Below, in pieces: positions 1 to 11,279 of a DNA stretch of 64,000 nucleotides (positions are counted from its first letter, which is position 1; every line of letters begins with the position of its first letter). This DNA comes from Orcinus orca (lineage: Eukaryota; Chordata; Mammalia; Artiodactyla; Delphinidae). Both the position numbers and the translations under genes were made by a program. Location: positions 42,180,006-42,244,005 of the forward strand of contig NC_064578.1 of the NCBI RefSeq assembly GCF_937001465.1, read 5' to 3'. The notes beneath the pieces were generated by a model that saw only the letters and a list, made by a program, of their open reading frames with translations, was not told the DNA's origin and did not search any database.

Positions 1-630
1 CCAAACCAGCTTGGGGATGGAGCCTGGCTGTGATTTTAAACTCCTGACTCCTGATCCCCTGTCTGAGGCTGGGGTGTAGTCGGTTGGAGGTGCGGATGTC
101 AGAGGTTTGTCTCTGAGCAGGACCCTACCTGAGTCCATCTTTGTCTGTCTTCTGTGGGGAATTTAAAATGCATCAGAAGCTGAGCTGGATGGAATCGGCA
201 AAGCTGACGAAGGCCATTTTTGTACCTGTCAGAGAACAGTGCTGAGAAATGGGATCCACTTCCCTGCTTCCCAGGAGAGCCAAGCATGCTCATTTTGCAC
301 TTCCGATCCCTCTCCGCCCTCAGGGCAGGCCCAGGGGGTCCACATTAATGGGCTCTTTGCCTCTGGCTTCTAGTGGGGGTCAAGCCCCCAGGCTTCTCCA
401 GCTCAAGATTGGAATGAGAGAGGAGAGTAAGAGAGGGCATTTATTCCCTACAGGGCCACCTTCGGTGAAGGTCATTGTCCAGAGGGGTCTCACACGGCCC
501 TTGTTTTCTTTCACACTCACAGCCGTCTTCTTGTGACAATAACCTACATTGCCATTTTCTTAGCAATCCCTCTCTATGTATTAGGAAGAAAACTCAGTCC
601 TTCCTCCTTCTTCCTCTCCTTTACTTTTCG
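1..630. other. Unique sequence, nothing identified
   Basis: I recognise no repeat family, RNA gene or conserved protein here. The open frames are short and overlap on both strands, so they look like chance frames. Confidence 0.5.
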
Positions 631-639
631 CATGGAACA

Positions 640-1415
640 CTTCACTTCTAACGCTTCTGGTCACCATATGTGTGTGGGAGGGTTCCCACAGCAAGCAATT
701 CTGCCACACCAGCTGGACGTCCTACAATTTAACTCAATTCCGCCACTGTCTCCCTGAAGATCGCGTCAGATCCCATAGGTTAAGGGCTCAGCCTCACAAG
801 GCTGCCCACCACCTTCAGATGCCAGTTACAAGTCCAGGTTGTCACCTGTGCTTCTGACGGATCAGCTATAAATCAGAGGCTCCCACGACCCTCTCCTTGG
901 GTTTGATTAATTTGCTAGAGCAGCTCACAGAAGTCAGGAAAACAGTTACTTACATTTACCAGGTTATAAAAGGATACGATAAAGAATACAGATGCGCAGC
1001 CAGATGTAGAGATACATAGGGCGAGGTCTGGGAGGGTCCCAAGCACAGGAGCTTCTGTGCCCGTGGAGTCAGGGTGGTTCACCCTCCCGGTACGTGAATG
1101 TGTTCACCAACCTGAAGGTTTCTGAACCCTGTACTTTTGGGATTTTTGTGGAGGCCTCACCACGTAGGCATGATCTATCATTAACTCCATTTTCAGCCCT
1201 TCTTCCTTTTCAAGAGAATCGCGGGTGGGGCTGAAAACTCCAAGCTTCTAATCATGGCTTGGTGTTTCTGGGGACCAGCCGTCATCCAGGAGCCCCACAG
1301 AGTCACCTCACTAGAAAAAAAGACACTCTTACCACCCAGGAAATTACCAGGGTTTCAGGAGCCCCGTGCCAGGAACCGAAGGCAGAGACCAGTATGTATT
1401 TTCTATTATCTCACA
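640..1415 (-). mobile_element. Old solo LTR, ERVL-type (MER21-like)
   Basis: The stretch matches a mammalian LTR I remember as MER21-like. Landmarks are GCTAGAGCAGCTCACAGAA near 914, an AGGTTATAAAAGGATACG-type segment near 961, the 'CACGTAGGCATGAT' block near 1,160 and 'CTAATCATGGCTTGG' near 1,248. Read on the minus strand it starts with TGTGAGATAATAGAAAATAC at 1,415, which fits the usual TG start of an LTR. No internal retroviral sequence follows, so it is a solo LTR. The subfamily name and the 3' boundary are uncertain. Confidence 0.6.
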
Positions 1416-1424
1416 CTCTCTCTC

Positions 1425-1535
1425 CTACTCATTCGTTCACAGCAACTATTTATGCAACACCTGCCATGTTCTCAGCATTGGGAGGATGCCGGTAAGGAGC
1501 TGGATGCAGTCCCTGCCTTCCCGGAGAACGTTGTG
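1425..1535 (-). repeat. L2 LINE 3' end fragment
   Basis: The order 'CATTCGTTCACAGCAACTAT', 'CACCTGCCATGTTCTCAGCA' and 'CAGTCCCTGCCTTCCCGGAG' matches the reverse complement of the L2 3' end. It is an ancient, diverged fragment. Confidence 0.55.
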
Positions 1536-1539
1536 TGTC

Positions 1540-2365
1540 CGGAAGAGGAGTGCAGATACAGAGCTGCGAGGGCCAAGAGGAGAGGAGGGTTTGGCATTCC
1601 TAAGTAGTACTATCAGGCACTCGAGATTTACGGAGCACTTGCCTCACTCGTAACTTGTGTAAGCGCCTCGGCATTGGGGGCAGGTGTACGAATCGGAGAA
1701 CAACCCCTTCCCTTCCCTCTTGAAGATTACGGTCTACTAGGGGATGTCAGCTGAGTGGGGCTGTCTGATGAGGAAGGATTTATGGTGCGGAAGCAGCCAG
1801 TGGGCACTGGCGGGGGAGAAGGAGGGATTCCACTTATGCTTTTGTCATACTGGGAAGGGGCTCCTTTAGTGAAAGTCCATGAACGTGTTTGCAAAACAGA
1901 GCGGCTTCAAATAATACGAAACACTACTCCTAAACTCTTGAGTCATCCAGGGACTAATCAGTTCCTGACTAGTGTTCAAATGCTAGGAAGTTACCACCTG
2001 TTTCCCCCAGGGGCCTCGGGACCAGCTCCATAAGAAAGACCTGTGAGCGAGCCCAGGAGTGATGGATACAGGCTGCCTTTGTGGGAGAGCTCGGCCCACT
2101 CTTCCTTCTCATTAAAACCAGCACCGAAACCCATAATCACAAACCAAGCTACCAACAAATGTTACCCAAATACCTGCCATCTCCACCTCTGCCGCTACCC
2201 TGACGAGGCCCCTGCGCTGAGGGTTCCCTACCTTCAGCCAGCATGCAACCATCCATCGGAGGTGCAGAAGGAACCTCCCTAAGGAGGAAATGATCCCTCC
2301 GAGGAAGCTGATCAGTGGGGCAGAGAGAGAACCATGCCCTGAGGCCAGGTGGTGTTTGGAGAGGT
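1540..2365. other. Unique sequence, nothing identified
   Basis: No recognisable repeat or gene. The open frame at 1,755-2,033 has no features that would support it as protein coding. Confidence 0.4.
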
Positions 2366-2575
2366 GGTAGTAACAATAATGATGATGATGATGATCAACA
2401 AATGTTAGCTGCGTCCCAGGTGCTGTGCTAAGGGCTTCATGGGAATCATTCCCTCAGTCCTCCCTGAGCTCTGCAGGGTAGACATCATCATCCCCACTGA
2501 CAGGTGAGGAAACTGAAGACGAAGCAGGTAAGCGACCTGCCCACGGTGACTCTGGTGGACTGTGTACTCTTCACC
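2366..2575 (-). repeat. MIR SINE, reverse orientation, with an ATG/GAT microsatellite
   Basis: The segment carries the reverse-orientation MIR core: a 'CAGGTGCTGTGCTAAGGGCT' stretch, then 'CCCCACTGACAGGTGAGGAA' and 'ACTGAAGACGAAGCAGGTAA'. A short GAT repeat at about 2,379-2,394 sits at its left end. MIRs are tRNA-derived SINEs shared by all placental mammals. Confidence 0.7.
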
Positions 2576-3414
2576 ACGGTGCCAGACGATCTTGAGGGAA
2601 AATCCTGCACAGAGAGCACAGCATGGGTGACGGCCATGGCCAAGGGGTGGGCAGCACACAGCAGGTTTGGAGATGGGCAGGAAGCCGGTTTGGCCAGAGC
2701 AGAGGCCCGGTGAGGGGTGTTCAGAGGCAGAAGGAGCCCTACGGTGAGTGCTTCCGGGGTCAGGGCTGGAGGGGGAGGTGGGAGGGTGCGCAAGCCCAGG
2801 AGGGCAGCCCTGCCAGCTGTGGTGCTTCAGGCAGAAGTGGCTCCCCCATCAGCCGCTTTTCATTCACATAAAGCTGGGTTTGTCTCCATTTATCTGCTTG
2901 GCTTTTCAGCCGAGATGCTGTTAGAAAAACATATTGCTCTAATTTAATCCACATGTGCATCCCCAGGACAGAGTCTAACAGGAAACTTCAGGTCCTGAGT
3001 CTCAGGCCCAAAGCCTCAGCCCTGTGGATGTGGCAGAGAAGGGTCCTGGCCTCAGGACTGACCCGGATGCACTTTTCAGGGCCCCTCCTGAAGCGAGTCC
3101 ACACCCCACCTGTGTCCTGGGCGAGCAGGAGAGGAGCATCTCGGGAAAGGAGACCTGCAAGGAAACTTCTATGGCCTGCACCTTATCACGCAGCGTGGAC
3201 ACAAGGTCCGGGCATGAGGGGTTTGACTCCTAATCAGCTCCTTCTCCTCCCTTTCCCAGGATCAAGTTCTTAAAACTCGAGCGAAGCAGGCAGGGGTGAC
3301 ACGAGGCAGTTTATCCAATCACACAGGGGAGATGCTGTCTGCAGGATGGACCAGGGATGCTGTCTGCAGGATGGACCAGGGATAAGCCAGGGCCAAGGTT
3401 CTGCGATGTGGCAC
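2576..3414. other. Unique sequence with a 25-bp tandem duplication
   Basis: No gene or known repeat family is seen. The stretch ends with a two-copy 25-bp direct repeat at 3,331-3,380, listed separately. Confidence 0.4.
3331..3380. repeat. Perfect 25-bp tandem duplication
   Basis: The 25-base unit beginning GATGCTGTCTGCAGGATGGA occurs twice head to tail at 3,331-3,355 and 3,356-3,380 without a mismatch. The copies abut, which fits slippage or a small duplication. Confidence 0.95.
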
Positions 3415-3429
3415 AAGACCACATGAGAT

Positions 3430-3681
3430 ATATGTGGAATCTCAAAACATGATACAAATGAAAGTATTTACAAAACAGAAATAGACTCACAGACATGGAA
3501 AACAAACTTACGGTTACCAAAGGGGAAAGTTGGGGAAGGGGGAGGAATAAATTAGGAGTTTGGGATTAAAATATACACAATACTATATATTAAATTGATA
3601 ACCAACAAGGACCTACTGTATAGCACAGGGAACTATACTCAATATCTTGTAATAACCTATAATGGAAAGGAATCTAAAAAA

Positions 3682-3729
<48 letters not shown>

Positions 3730-3820
3730 GTGTGTGTATGGTATATGAATAACTGAATCACTTTGCTGTACACCTGAAACTAACTCATTGTAAATCAACT
3801 ATATTTCAATTAAAAAAAAA
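3430..3820 (+). mobile_element. 5'-truncated L1, 3' end only, with perfect target-site duplication
   Basis: This is the 3' UTR of a cetartiodactyl L1. It shows the typical 'GTATAGCACAGGGAACTATA' block near 3,619, an AT then TG microsatellite at 3,684-3,739, 'TTTGCTGTACACCTGAAACT' and a short A tail. The 15-bp duplication AAGACCACATGAGAT flanks it exactly at 3,415-3,429 and 3,821-3,835, which proves insertion by target-primed reverse transcription. It has no coding capacity. Confidence 0.93.
3684..3739. repeat. Compound (AT)n-(GT)n microsatellite in the L1 3' UTR
   Basis: An alternating AT run is followed by GTAT and an alternating GT run, inside the L1 3' UTR. It is likely to vary in length between individuals. 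Confidence 0.9.
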
Positions 3821-3835
3821 AAGACCACATGAGAT

Positions 3836-5690
3836 CTGTCCCAGCATCTGGCTGTGCATCGTGGGGCATGGTTTCGGAAACTCATTTCGCAGCTCCCCCT
3901 CCCTGGCAGAAAGCCAGCAGGGAACAGAGCCAAAGCATTCATTTCAATACTCTCTTCAAATTCTGCTCCCATCACATAACTTACTTTGAATATAATTATA
4001 TTACTTGGAGGAACCAGTTGCCACAAATTAGGAAACAGGACCTCTCTCACACAGATGCTTATTCCCGATTGGGATTGGAGCCACAGCACGGAAGGACAGA
4101 GCCGAAATGTCCGACTTTGATTCAAGGTCTAGGACCTTCCGTGTCAGGGTCTTAGGGAATGAATAAATCCACGCAGAAATGCCGCTCCTCCTTCCCCAAG
4201 CTGGCCACCTCTGGACTTGCTCCCTCTACCCCAAAACTCGCCATCTACTTGGTCTGGCCTTGGCTTCCAAGCAAAGACACATTTAAATGCCTGCGTAAAA
4301 AGAAACTGATGTCTGAGGCAGCACTGCTGTGTTCACACAAGCTTACACCTGGGACCCTCAGGGACCCCTCTCACCCTTGTGGTTTCCAAGAGGTGAGCCC
4401 ACAGACCCTCCAGCTGGCAAGGGGCAGGAGCAGGCCTGAGAACCCATGTGGGCGGCAACTCAGAGGATGCTGCTGGAAAGATGGGATTTGGGCAGATAAT
4501 GTGGTTTTTGAATTATACTAAAATGCATTTCCTTCAGAAGCAACAAAGGAAATGAAAACAGTATCTGAGAACATCAGTCTGGAATGGGTTTCCATTTACT
4601 GTCTCCAGATTGTAGAACAGTCCCTGGTCACGTCTGTGGCCAGGCTATCTTGTCAGGGTTGGCCAAACACAGGGCAGGGCTCCCTGGGGTCTTAGATGGA
4701 AAGCTGTGGAATCTCCCAGGCTGCTAACTTCGCCCCTCAATCTCAAGGCAGGGGTCCAGCTGGGAGGCGGCTATCAGGAGCTTCCTCCAGGCTAGAAGGG
4801 CCTGGGAGACCCTCCTGAGCCACGGTGGGACCCCCCTCAACCCCCGAGTGCCCTTCCCAGGCAAGGTTAGGGATGCCATTCTGGATTTCTCAAGGACTGG
4901 TGTCCAGGGCAGGCTTGAGCCCTGTGGCCCTGTGTGGGGGCAGCTCAGCCCAGTTCCCGGCAATCCTTTGATGATCTCCACACAAAGAAGCTAGGGGGCT
5001 ACCACAGCGGGAGACACTTGCAAGAACCCAGGGCCGTGAGCAGGCAGAGAGTAGAGACCCAGATCGGCACATGTTCAGCCCTGCGCTGATGTATGGATCC
5101 AAAGTGAAGGCCTAGGACTCGCATCCTTGAGCTCATCTCATAGGAGGTGAAGGCAAGGAGGCCCCCAGATGGGACATCAGTGCCAGTACCGGAAACCAGC
5201 CACCCCACACAGGCTCCAGGGAGAAAACCCAGCCCACACGAACCCCGGGCAGCCGGATATAGAAGGCACTTTATACTTCCTTCATTGGGGCTGGGCCTAA
5301 ATTCTGGTTTATCAGATTGGTCTTTCCAAGTTCCAGTGACCAATTAAGATGAAACTGCCTTTCACCATTAATGAAGTTGATAACAGTGGCACAAATGTAT
5401 ACCAGCTCCTCGCTCACAGGCATCAAGGCCGCCCAAGTTCCTCTGATGGAAACTTTTTTATGGTTTGACAAGAATTTGATGTGATTCTTTTTTCCATGAA
5501 TGGCTGGGCCTCTCGACACAATGCTATACAATAACCCTGTAATCTTAGTGCTTAATCAAAACGTAGTCGAACAACCTATTCTGGTGCAATAAATGAATGT
5601 TTATTTTAAAACAATTTGCTATGGCTTTTTTTTTTTTGAAGGGCGAGAGAAGACAATTTCTTGGAGCTAGATTTCTCCTTGCCCCTAAGC
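3836..5690. other. Unique sequence, nothing identified
   Basis: No repeat family or gene is recognised. It contains short overlapping frames on both strands and a run of about 14 T near 5,624. Base composition is mixed, with G/C-rich patches near 4,720-5,230. Confidence 0.4.
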
Positions 5691-5699
5691 AGTTCTCTC

Positions 5700-6060
5700 C
5701 ACTCGAAAAGACTGTGTCATATGCTCAGGTCATAATTAACCACAGAGCTGTTTAGGAGAAAGGGACAACGAGAGGGCATTTGACAAAGAGTTAACAGATG
5801 TCATTTCAGAGGCGGCTGGCCCACTGCTGCTGGGTCATTTGTTGGATGGAAGCTGATTTTGCTGCTGTCGTAAACAGAGAGTAGTAATAATTATATGCAG
5901 GCTGCATTAGGCATAACAGATTGGATGTATAACATTCTGCTAAAACCCAGCTCGTATCCTGTTTCTCCCTCGACATACAATGGAGACGACCCCTAGTTCC
6001 TAGTTTTTAAAGTCGTCTCCCAGGATTCTTACAGACTTTCCAATAGAGAAATAGGTCATG
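5700..6060. promoter_or_regulatory. Candidate conserved non-coding element
   Basis: This is unique, AT-rich, repeat-free sequence containing a TAATTA homeodomain-type core at 5,888-5,893 and a TGCATTAGGC segment. It resembles developmental enhancers in texture, but conservation cannot be tested from one sequence, so the call is an inference. Confidence 0.25.
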
Positions 6061-7020
6061 TTCTATCAGGGCTAATTCTGCCGAGGTCCGGGGATGGCAA
6101 AGATATCCACCCCCGAATGAGTACGGGCACACTTCAGTGAGCCAGCCTCACCGCAACGCAGAGCTGCCTTTTCCATTTGAAAAATGAAAGAATTAAATTC
6201 AAAACAAACAACTTCAATTTAACACCAAAGTACAGGATAACCAATCTTAAAAATGTCACAGCGTAATGGATCTTAATACCCATAGAAAACACAAAAAGAG
6301 CACCATTGTTCCCCAGCAATGCAGAGCAACCTCGCAGAATTTCAGTGAAGGAGAAAGAAGGGAAAAACACCTTATTACTTCCAACCCCTGCGAGCCATTT
6401 TGGTCTCCAAAGGTTTTAGGCTGCCCGAGGCCGTGTGTCTGCAGTGTTTTGGGAAATGACTTGCCTTTGCACGAACGCTGCTCGGTTCTGCAGCGAGGCT
6501 GCCTGCCCTGGAGCAGCGCCGCTCCATTTCTGGTTAACTCTTCCTTCCCGGGCCTGCCGCTCGCCAGAGCAGTGTGGACAGGGCTGGCGGTGGGCAGGGC
6601 GCAGGGACGCCAAGGCCACGGCCACCTGGCCTCCTGTAGGGCAGCCGGGACTCGCCCAACTGGGAGCAGCTTCCCAAAGATGATGGCTCTGGCAGAAAGA
6701 CCAGCTATTCTCTTTGCTCTTTGGAGAATCAATTCTCAAACTGAGCTATAAAGCAACTGTCATAAAACACACAACACAGCTGAAGCCAGAAGTGGGACTT
6801 GGTGGGCCAAGACTGGCCAATCCAGCCTCTCGGGATCCCCGGTAGGGACAGTTTATCATCTCTGCCACAGGTCAGGCAGGACTCTCTTCTGGTTAGTGCG
6901 GTGCCAGCAGGGTCCAGCCTGCTCCCAGGCAGGACTTGGGCTTGAGGACACTTGCTTCCCCCATGACACTGACTGAGGGAAGCAAAGGGACAGAAACACA
7001 TTGGGGCTGCACATCTGAGT
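6061..7020. other. Unique sequence with a GC-richer core at 6,470-6,670
   Basis: No repeat or gene is recognised. The middle is GC-richer with several CpGs but is far less dense than the island at 33 kb. Frames of about 160 residues overlap on both strands here and do not resemble any protein I know. Confidence 0.35.
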
Positions 7021-7029
7021 GGGGAGACG

Positions 7030-7240
7030 ACAGCAAACCACTTAGCACTTAAGAGGTTAATACAATTCCTAAGTGTTCGGCAATCACTGCAATTTAGTGC
7101 CATTTCGATTATTACACAATAAACAGACCATGTTGTCTGGAAGTAAATTTTTATGAGTATAGCTGAAGGGGCTGCAACTCCTTTAGCTGCAGAAACTAGA
7201 AGGGAAAGAGCGTTTCCAAATGCTAACATCACGGATCAGA
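7030..7240. promoter_or_regulatory. Candidate conserved non-coding element
   Basis: This is unique AT-rich sequence with CAATCACTGCAATTTAGTGC at 7,081 followed by an ATTATTACACAATAAACAG segment, a homeodomain/forkhead-like motif mix. There is no repeat signature. The regulatory role is inferred from texture only. Confidence 0.22.
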
Positions 7241-7486
7241 AACTCAGGTAGAAGGGAAAGGTTATTTTTAGGTCACTGCTCTGGCAACTCAACACCCTGA
7301 CCTTTAAAATGAGCATGTTGTTAAAAGGAAACAAAGTTCACCAAGGTGTTCTTTAAACAGAACCATTTTAATAACAATATTGTTGAGTTTCAGAGTGAAA
7401 GATTCAGGAATTTTCAGAAACATGTTCAGGAAAGAACATCTTGTTAACATGGGTTGGGAATATGTAAACCGTTTTGCCTGCCTTGA

Positions 7487-7495
<9 letters not shown>

Positions 7496-7533
<38 letters not shown>
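7496..7533. repeat. (CA)n microsatellite
   Basis: About 19 uninterrupted CA units. Open frames with Thr-His or Cys-Val runs at this place are translations of the repeat, not genes. Confidence 0.97.
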
Positions 7534-7536
<3 letters not shown>

Positions 7537-7539
7537 GGC

Positions 7540-8465
7540 ACGCATGCACACCAAAAACAGCCAATTCGTAGACACCAGCCACTGCTGTATTTTTGTATTT
7601 TACAGGTACTCAGGTGCAATGATCACAAAGTAGGTCTAATTCCTAATATAACAAGAGATGCAAACATTTAATCTGGAAAAGGGGATTGTGGGGACATGCT
7701 GCAACCCTCAAAGCCTGTGCAAAGTTTCACTGCACACAGACCTTCAAGAGGCACTTTTCTCTCGCAAGGCACATCGAGGTTCAGATCTGGAGGGGAGGAG
7801 AGTCTTCCCCCAGATCCACCAATGGAGGAAGGAAATCACCCCAGATACACTTCAGGATTCAACGTTAAAATGGGCACATATGCGCAGAGCCTTTGCGCAT
7901 TTTAAGACTTGCAAAGGTTTCTCACATTCCCGTGGTGTCCGAAGCAACCAAGGAGGTTGTTCTTCTTACTCCCAGTTTACAGATGAGATAACTGAGGCTC
8001 CACCTAAGAAGAAATAGCTTCGTTAGCCCACACTGACAGCTGCTATATCCCAGGAATTCCTCCCAGAATCCCAGAAGGAAATGTCTAGTCTCCCTCCTTT
8101 GGGGGAATTGGACAAGCTTGTAGCGAACCACTGATCCAAAGGGCCTGGGGCCTCTCACAAGGTCCCTGCTACTCAAGGAGCTTAATGTGGGCAGCATGGG
8201 GGCAGGGCAAAGCTGCAAAAGGTCCACCCTGATCCCAGGGCGTGAGGAAGAAGCCTGCTGCTGAGAGAGATGGGATGGGGGCTATGGGAATGTAGCCTCG
8301 GCCTTGTGGCAGGGAGGGCACCTAGTGTCCAGGAGGCTGAGCTGGGTCCTCGGGCTGCCTTGGATCAGGTAGGTGGTGCAGAAAGGAGGTTTTAGCTGCT
8401 GGTACCAGGGAAGAGTTTCTGCTCCCCCTCCAGCAGATCAGCATCCTAACTCCTAAAATCTTACC
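7540..8465. other. Mostly unique sequence with a MIR relic
   Basis: A reverse-orientation MIR fragment lies at about 7,960-8,050, recognised by CAGTTTACAGATGAGATAAC and TGAGGCTCCACCTAAG. An inverted repeat of two TGCGCA cores sits at 7,880-7,900. The rest is unidentified. Confidence 0.45.
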
Positions 8466-8467
8466 TT

Positions 8468-8600
8468 TAGAAAAGCAGAACTTCTCAAATACTGGAGTGC
8501 AAAAGAATCCTCTGGAGCACCTATTAAAAAGACACATTTCTGATTAAGTAGGTCTTGTGTGGGGCCCAAAGACCCAATGAAAAGGCTGCTCAGGTAAGTC
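8468..8600 (+). mobile_element. MER5A-type hAT DNA transposon relic
   Basis: The series 'ACTTCTCAAATACTGGAGTG', 'AGAATCCTCTGGAGCACCTA', 'TTCTGATTAAGTAGGTCTTG' and 'TGTGGGGCCC' matches the non-autonomous hAT-Charlie element MER5A. It is non-coding and ancient. Confidence 0.75.
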
Positions 8601-9280
8601 GCATAACAGGTGGTCAGAGGAGCAAACTTTGGGTAACCCCACTTTGGGGTAACATTTCTTGGTGTGTGTAGCATCCTTCCTAGTGATAGAAGAAATGTTC
8701 ACATATTGAGAAAAGGGGAAGTCATTCTGGCTTATACATGAATTAACTTGAACTGTATGCTAACTAAAGCAGACTGTTTGTGGCCTATCAAACACACGTT
8801 GTACGTCTGCTTTAATTATTTAGAAAAGGGTGCACTGACCAGAAGTAAAGAATGTCCATATTAAAAATAAAGATGAAATGCCTACCTTACTGGGGTGCCA
8901 ATGCATACTCCTTTGATAAGACTCCCTTCCCAGGTGCCAGGCCATACTGACTCGCTGTGGACGTGCGGATCTGTTTTTTATGGAAACCCTGAAGGAATGT
9001 ATCCCAGACTTGTTTAATGTTCCTTGTTCTGCCAAGATATAACACTGTGCTGAAAACCGTGCTTCTCCGGAGCAGTTCCTCAGTTATCCGAGAGGCTGTC
9101 TTCTAGACTATAGTCCTCAGTTTGGCTCACATAAAACTCTTTTCTATTCCTATCATAGATTGTTTATTGATTATTTTCATCAACATTAGGTCTTTCAAAA
9201 TATGCCGATGCTCCTCGGAGGAGTAGCCTATTTCAGTTCCTGACATGAGTTTACGAGATACTCTCAACCATTCTCCAGTC
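8601..9280. other. Unique sequence, nothing identified
   Basis: AT-rich unique DNA with no repeat or gene that I recognise. Confidence 0.4.
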
Positions 9281-9281
9281 T

Positions 9282-9313
9282 GTCCGTCCATCCATCCACC
9301 CATCCATCCATCC
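9282..9313. repeat. (TCCA)n simple repeat
   Basis: About eight tetranucleotide units, slightly interrupted by TCCG and ACCC variants. Confidence 0.9.
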
Positions 9314-9315
9314 TT

Positions 9316-9420
9316 CTGCTCAACAGATCCTACCTGGACACCTGTTCTGTGTCAAGCCATGTTCTAGGTGCTGGAGTGATAAAAGAGATCTCAGCATGCA
9401 GATGAGGGAGCAAACCTTAA
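9316..9420 (-). repeat. L2 LINE 3' end fragment
   Basis: The order 'TACCTGGACACCTGTTCTGT', 'CAAGCCATGTTCTAGGTGCT', 'GGAG' is the reverse complement of the L2 3' terminus. Confidence 0.55.
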
Positions 9421-10250
9421 TGGAGGCTAGTGACTCAGAGAGGGGACACCACGGTGGGAGACGCAGAGGTGGGTGAGCCCACCATGATGGTACACACTGC
9501 TGGCCCTGGGCTCAGGGTCCCACAGCAGGCCCTGCGTTGTCTGGACCACGACAAGAGATGGCTCACGGCAGTTTGGACCCCTATGGCACTAATCATCTCC
9601 TTGAGAGGTCTTTTCTTGCCACCTCAGAGAGGAAAATGCAATGCATCATCATTGCATGGTGAGAGAGGTGAGGACGCACGGGCAGCAAGGGAAAACAGGC
9701 AGAGGAGGAGAATGACAATGGCAGCCACAAAGAGACTGTGCAGAAAATTCTGCATCTGATGCCCCTTTAGAGACTCAAGCAGAGCCTATTAGGAGCCCAG
9801 AAGCCACCAGGCTTAGAGCCTTCTCGTCCCCATGCTCCAGCTCTATTTTGAATTCTCTTTGAAACATTGTAATTGGCCATTCAAAACAACCTTAGTAATT
9901 ATAAAGCCATCACCTATGTGGTCCAGTCTCAGGGTAGTGTCTCAGACAAAGAAACACAATCTGTCAATGTAAACATAATAAATTTCAAAATAAGCCAAGT
10001 TCAATCCTGACATTCCTCCAACAGTCTAAGGGAGATACACAGATCACAGCACTGCTTCTGAACCTGGCTCTTCTCTCCTGCTTTCTCCCTGACGTACTGC
10101 AGTGGCCCCATCCTTTTCAACACTCCTCAGCACTATCCCCCAGGCCTCTCCCTCTCCACCCTGACCTTCTCTCCTCCTCTCTTTCTTTCTGATCCTGCTG
10201 TCAAAACCCCAGAGGGACTGGCCTGGCTGGCCAGAGAGGGAAGTTGCTGG
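9421..10250. other. Unique sequence, nothing identified
   Basis: No repeat family or gene is recognised. The 109-residue frame at 9,430-9,759 lacks any supporting feature. Confidence 0.4.
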
Positions 10251-10254
10251 ATGA

Positions 10255-10375
10255 TCGTGGGCCCCTTGCACCTCTTATCTGAAAAGTGGAGACAATACCA
10301 TGACCTCATGGATTTGTGGTAAGAATTAAATGACATAATATAAATAAAGCTTTAAATAAAGGAATTGGTAGACAA
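10255..10375 (+). repeat. MIR SINE fragment
   Basis: 'CACCTCTTATCTGAAAAGTG', 'GAGACAATACCATGACCTCA' and 'AAGAATTAAATGACATAATA' follow the 3' half of MIR in order. Confidence 0.65.
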
Positions 10376-11270
10376 CAGGTGAATAACTTTCCCATATGAA
10401 AACTTAAATGTAGGGAGAAGACCATAATAGATTTTATTTCAGAAGAATTTATTATTTCACATAAAATGATTCTATATATTATAAATTATAAATTTGGGGG
10501 GATGTGCTCATAGTTTATGGCAAGGAGAATTGGAGAGTAAAGTTACTATTATGCAACATTTCCCCCCAATAATTCCCATACTGATGGTCTAATGAAAACG
10601 GGCTGCCAAAATTCTGCATTTTTATCATGTGTGTCTGTGTTAGCATTTATGGTATATTCTGAATTAACAAACATCAAACACTAAAACATTACATATGCAT
10701 AAAAATGGGGAAAGGAATTTGCATCTTTTGTAAATCTCAGTGGAACGCAGTCAAACCTCTAGCCCCACCAGATACTCCCAGCTGAAACCACATGCTAATT
10801 TTGGAATAGAGGAGCATTAATGACTACAAAACAATAAGAAGGCTATTTGGGCATGTGCTAAAAAAAAAAAAATAAAAATCTTTAAATCAGGCTGTCCTTA
10901 TCGTTGGATGCCTACTAATGAATATCGTTCTCAGTAAAGAACCTTCTGGTTCACTCATGTTCTTTCTGTTTGTTAAAATGGCATTCAAGTCATTTTATAT
11001 AACACAAAGTTAATGCAAACCCAAAACAAAATAAAAAAGAAAAGAATGTCAAAAGAACAAACTTTTAAACTCTGCACTTTTTATTATTAGATGCTATTCC
11101 TAACTTGTTAAAATTGATCAAATAGAAAGCTGTGAAAAGAGAAAAAATTAAGCCAACTAGAAAAGTGTGACTTGGATTTAATATTTTATAATTGCCAAGG
11201 GACATACTGAGATCAATGAATTTTTGCCTGAGATGAACGTCAGAAAGAGATGTACTTCAGTCTTTTAGGG
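10376..11270. other. AT-rich unique sequence
   Basis: Strongly AT-rich DNA with an A run at about 10,860-10,875. No gene or confidently recognised repeat. It may contain decayed LINE sequence, but I cannot place it. Confidence 0.4.
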
Positions 11271-11279
11271 AACATTGGT

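Noticed and set aside
6256..6751. Overlapping frames of about 160 residues on both strands
   Set aside because: Both strands are open over the same GC-richer DNA, with no recognisable family and no exon-like splice context that I could support.
7380..7582. Frames with Thr-His or Cys-Val runs
   Set aside because: They translate the CA microsatellite.
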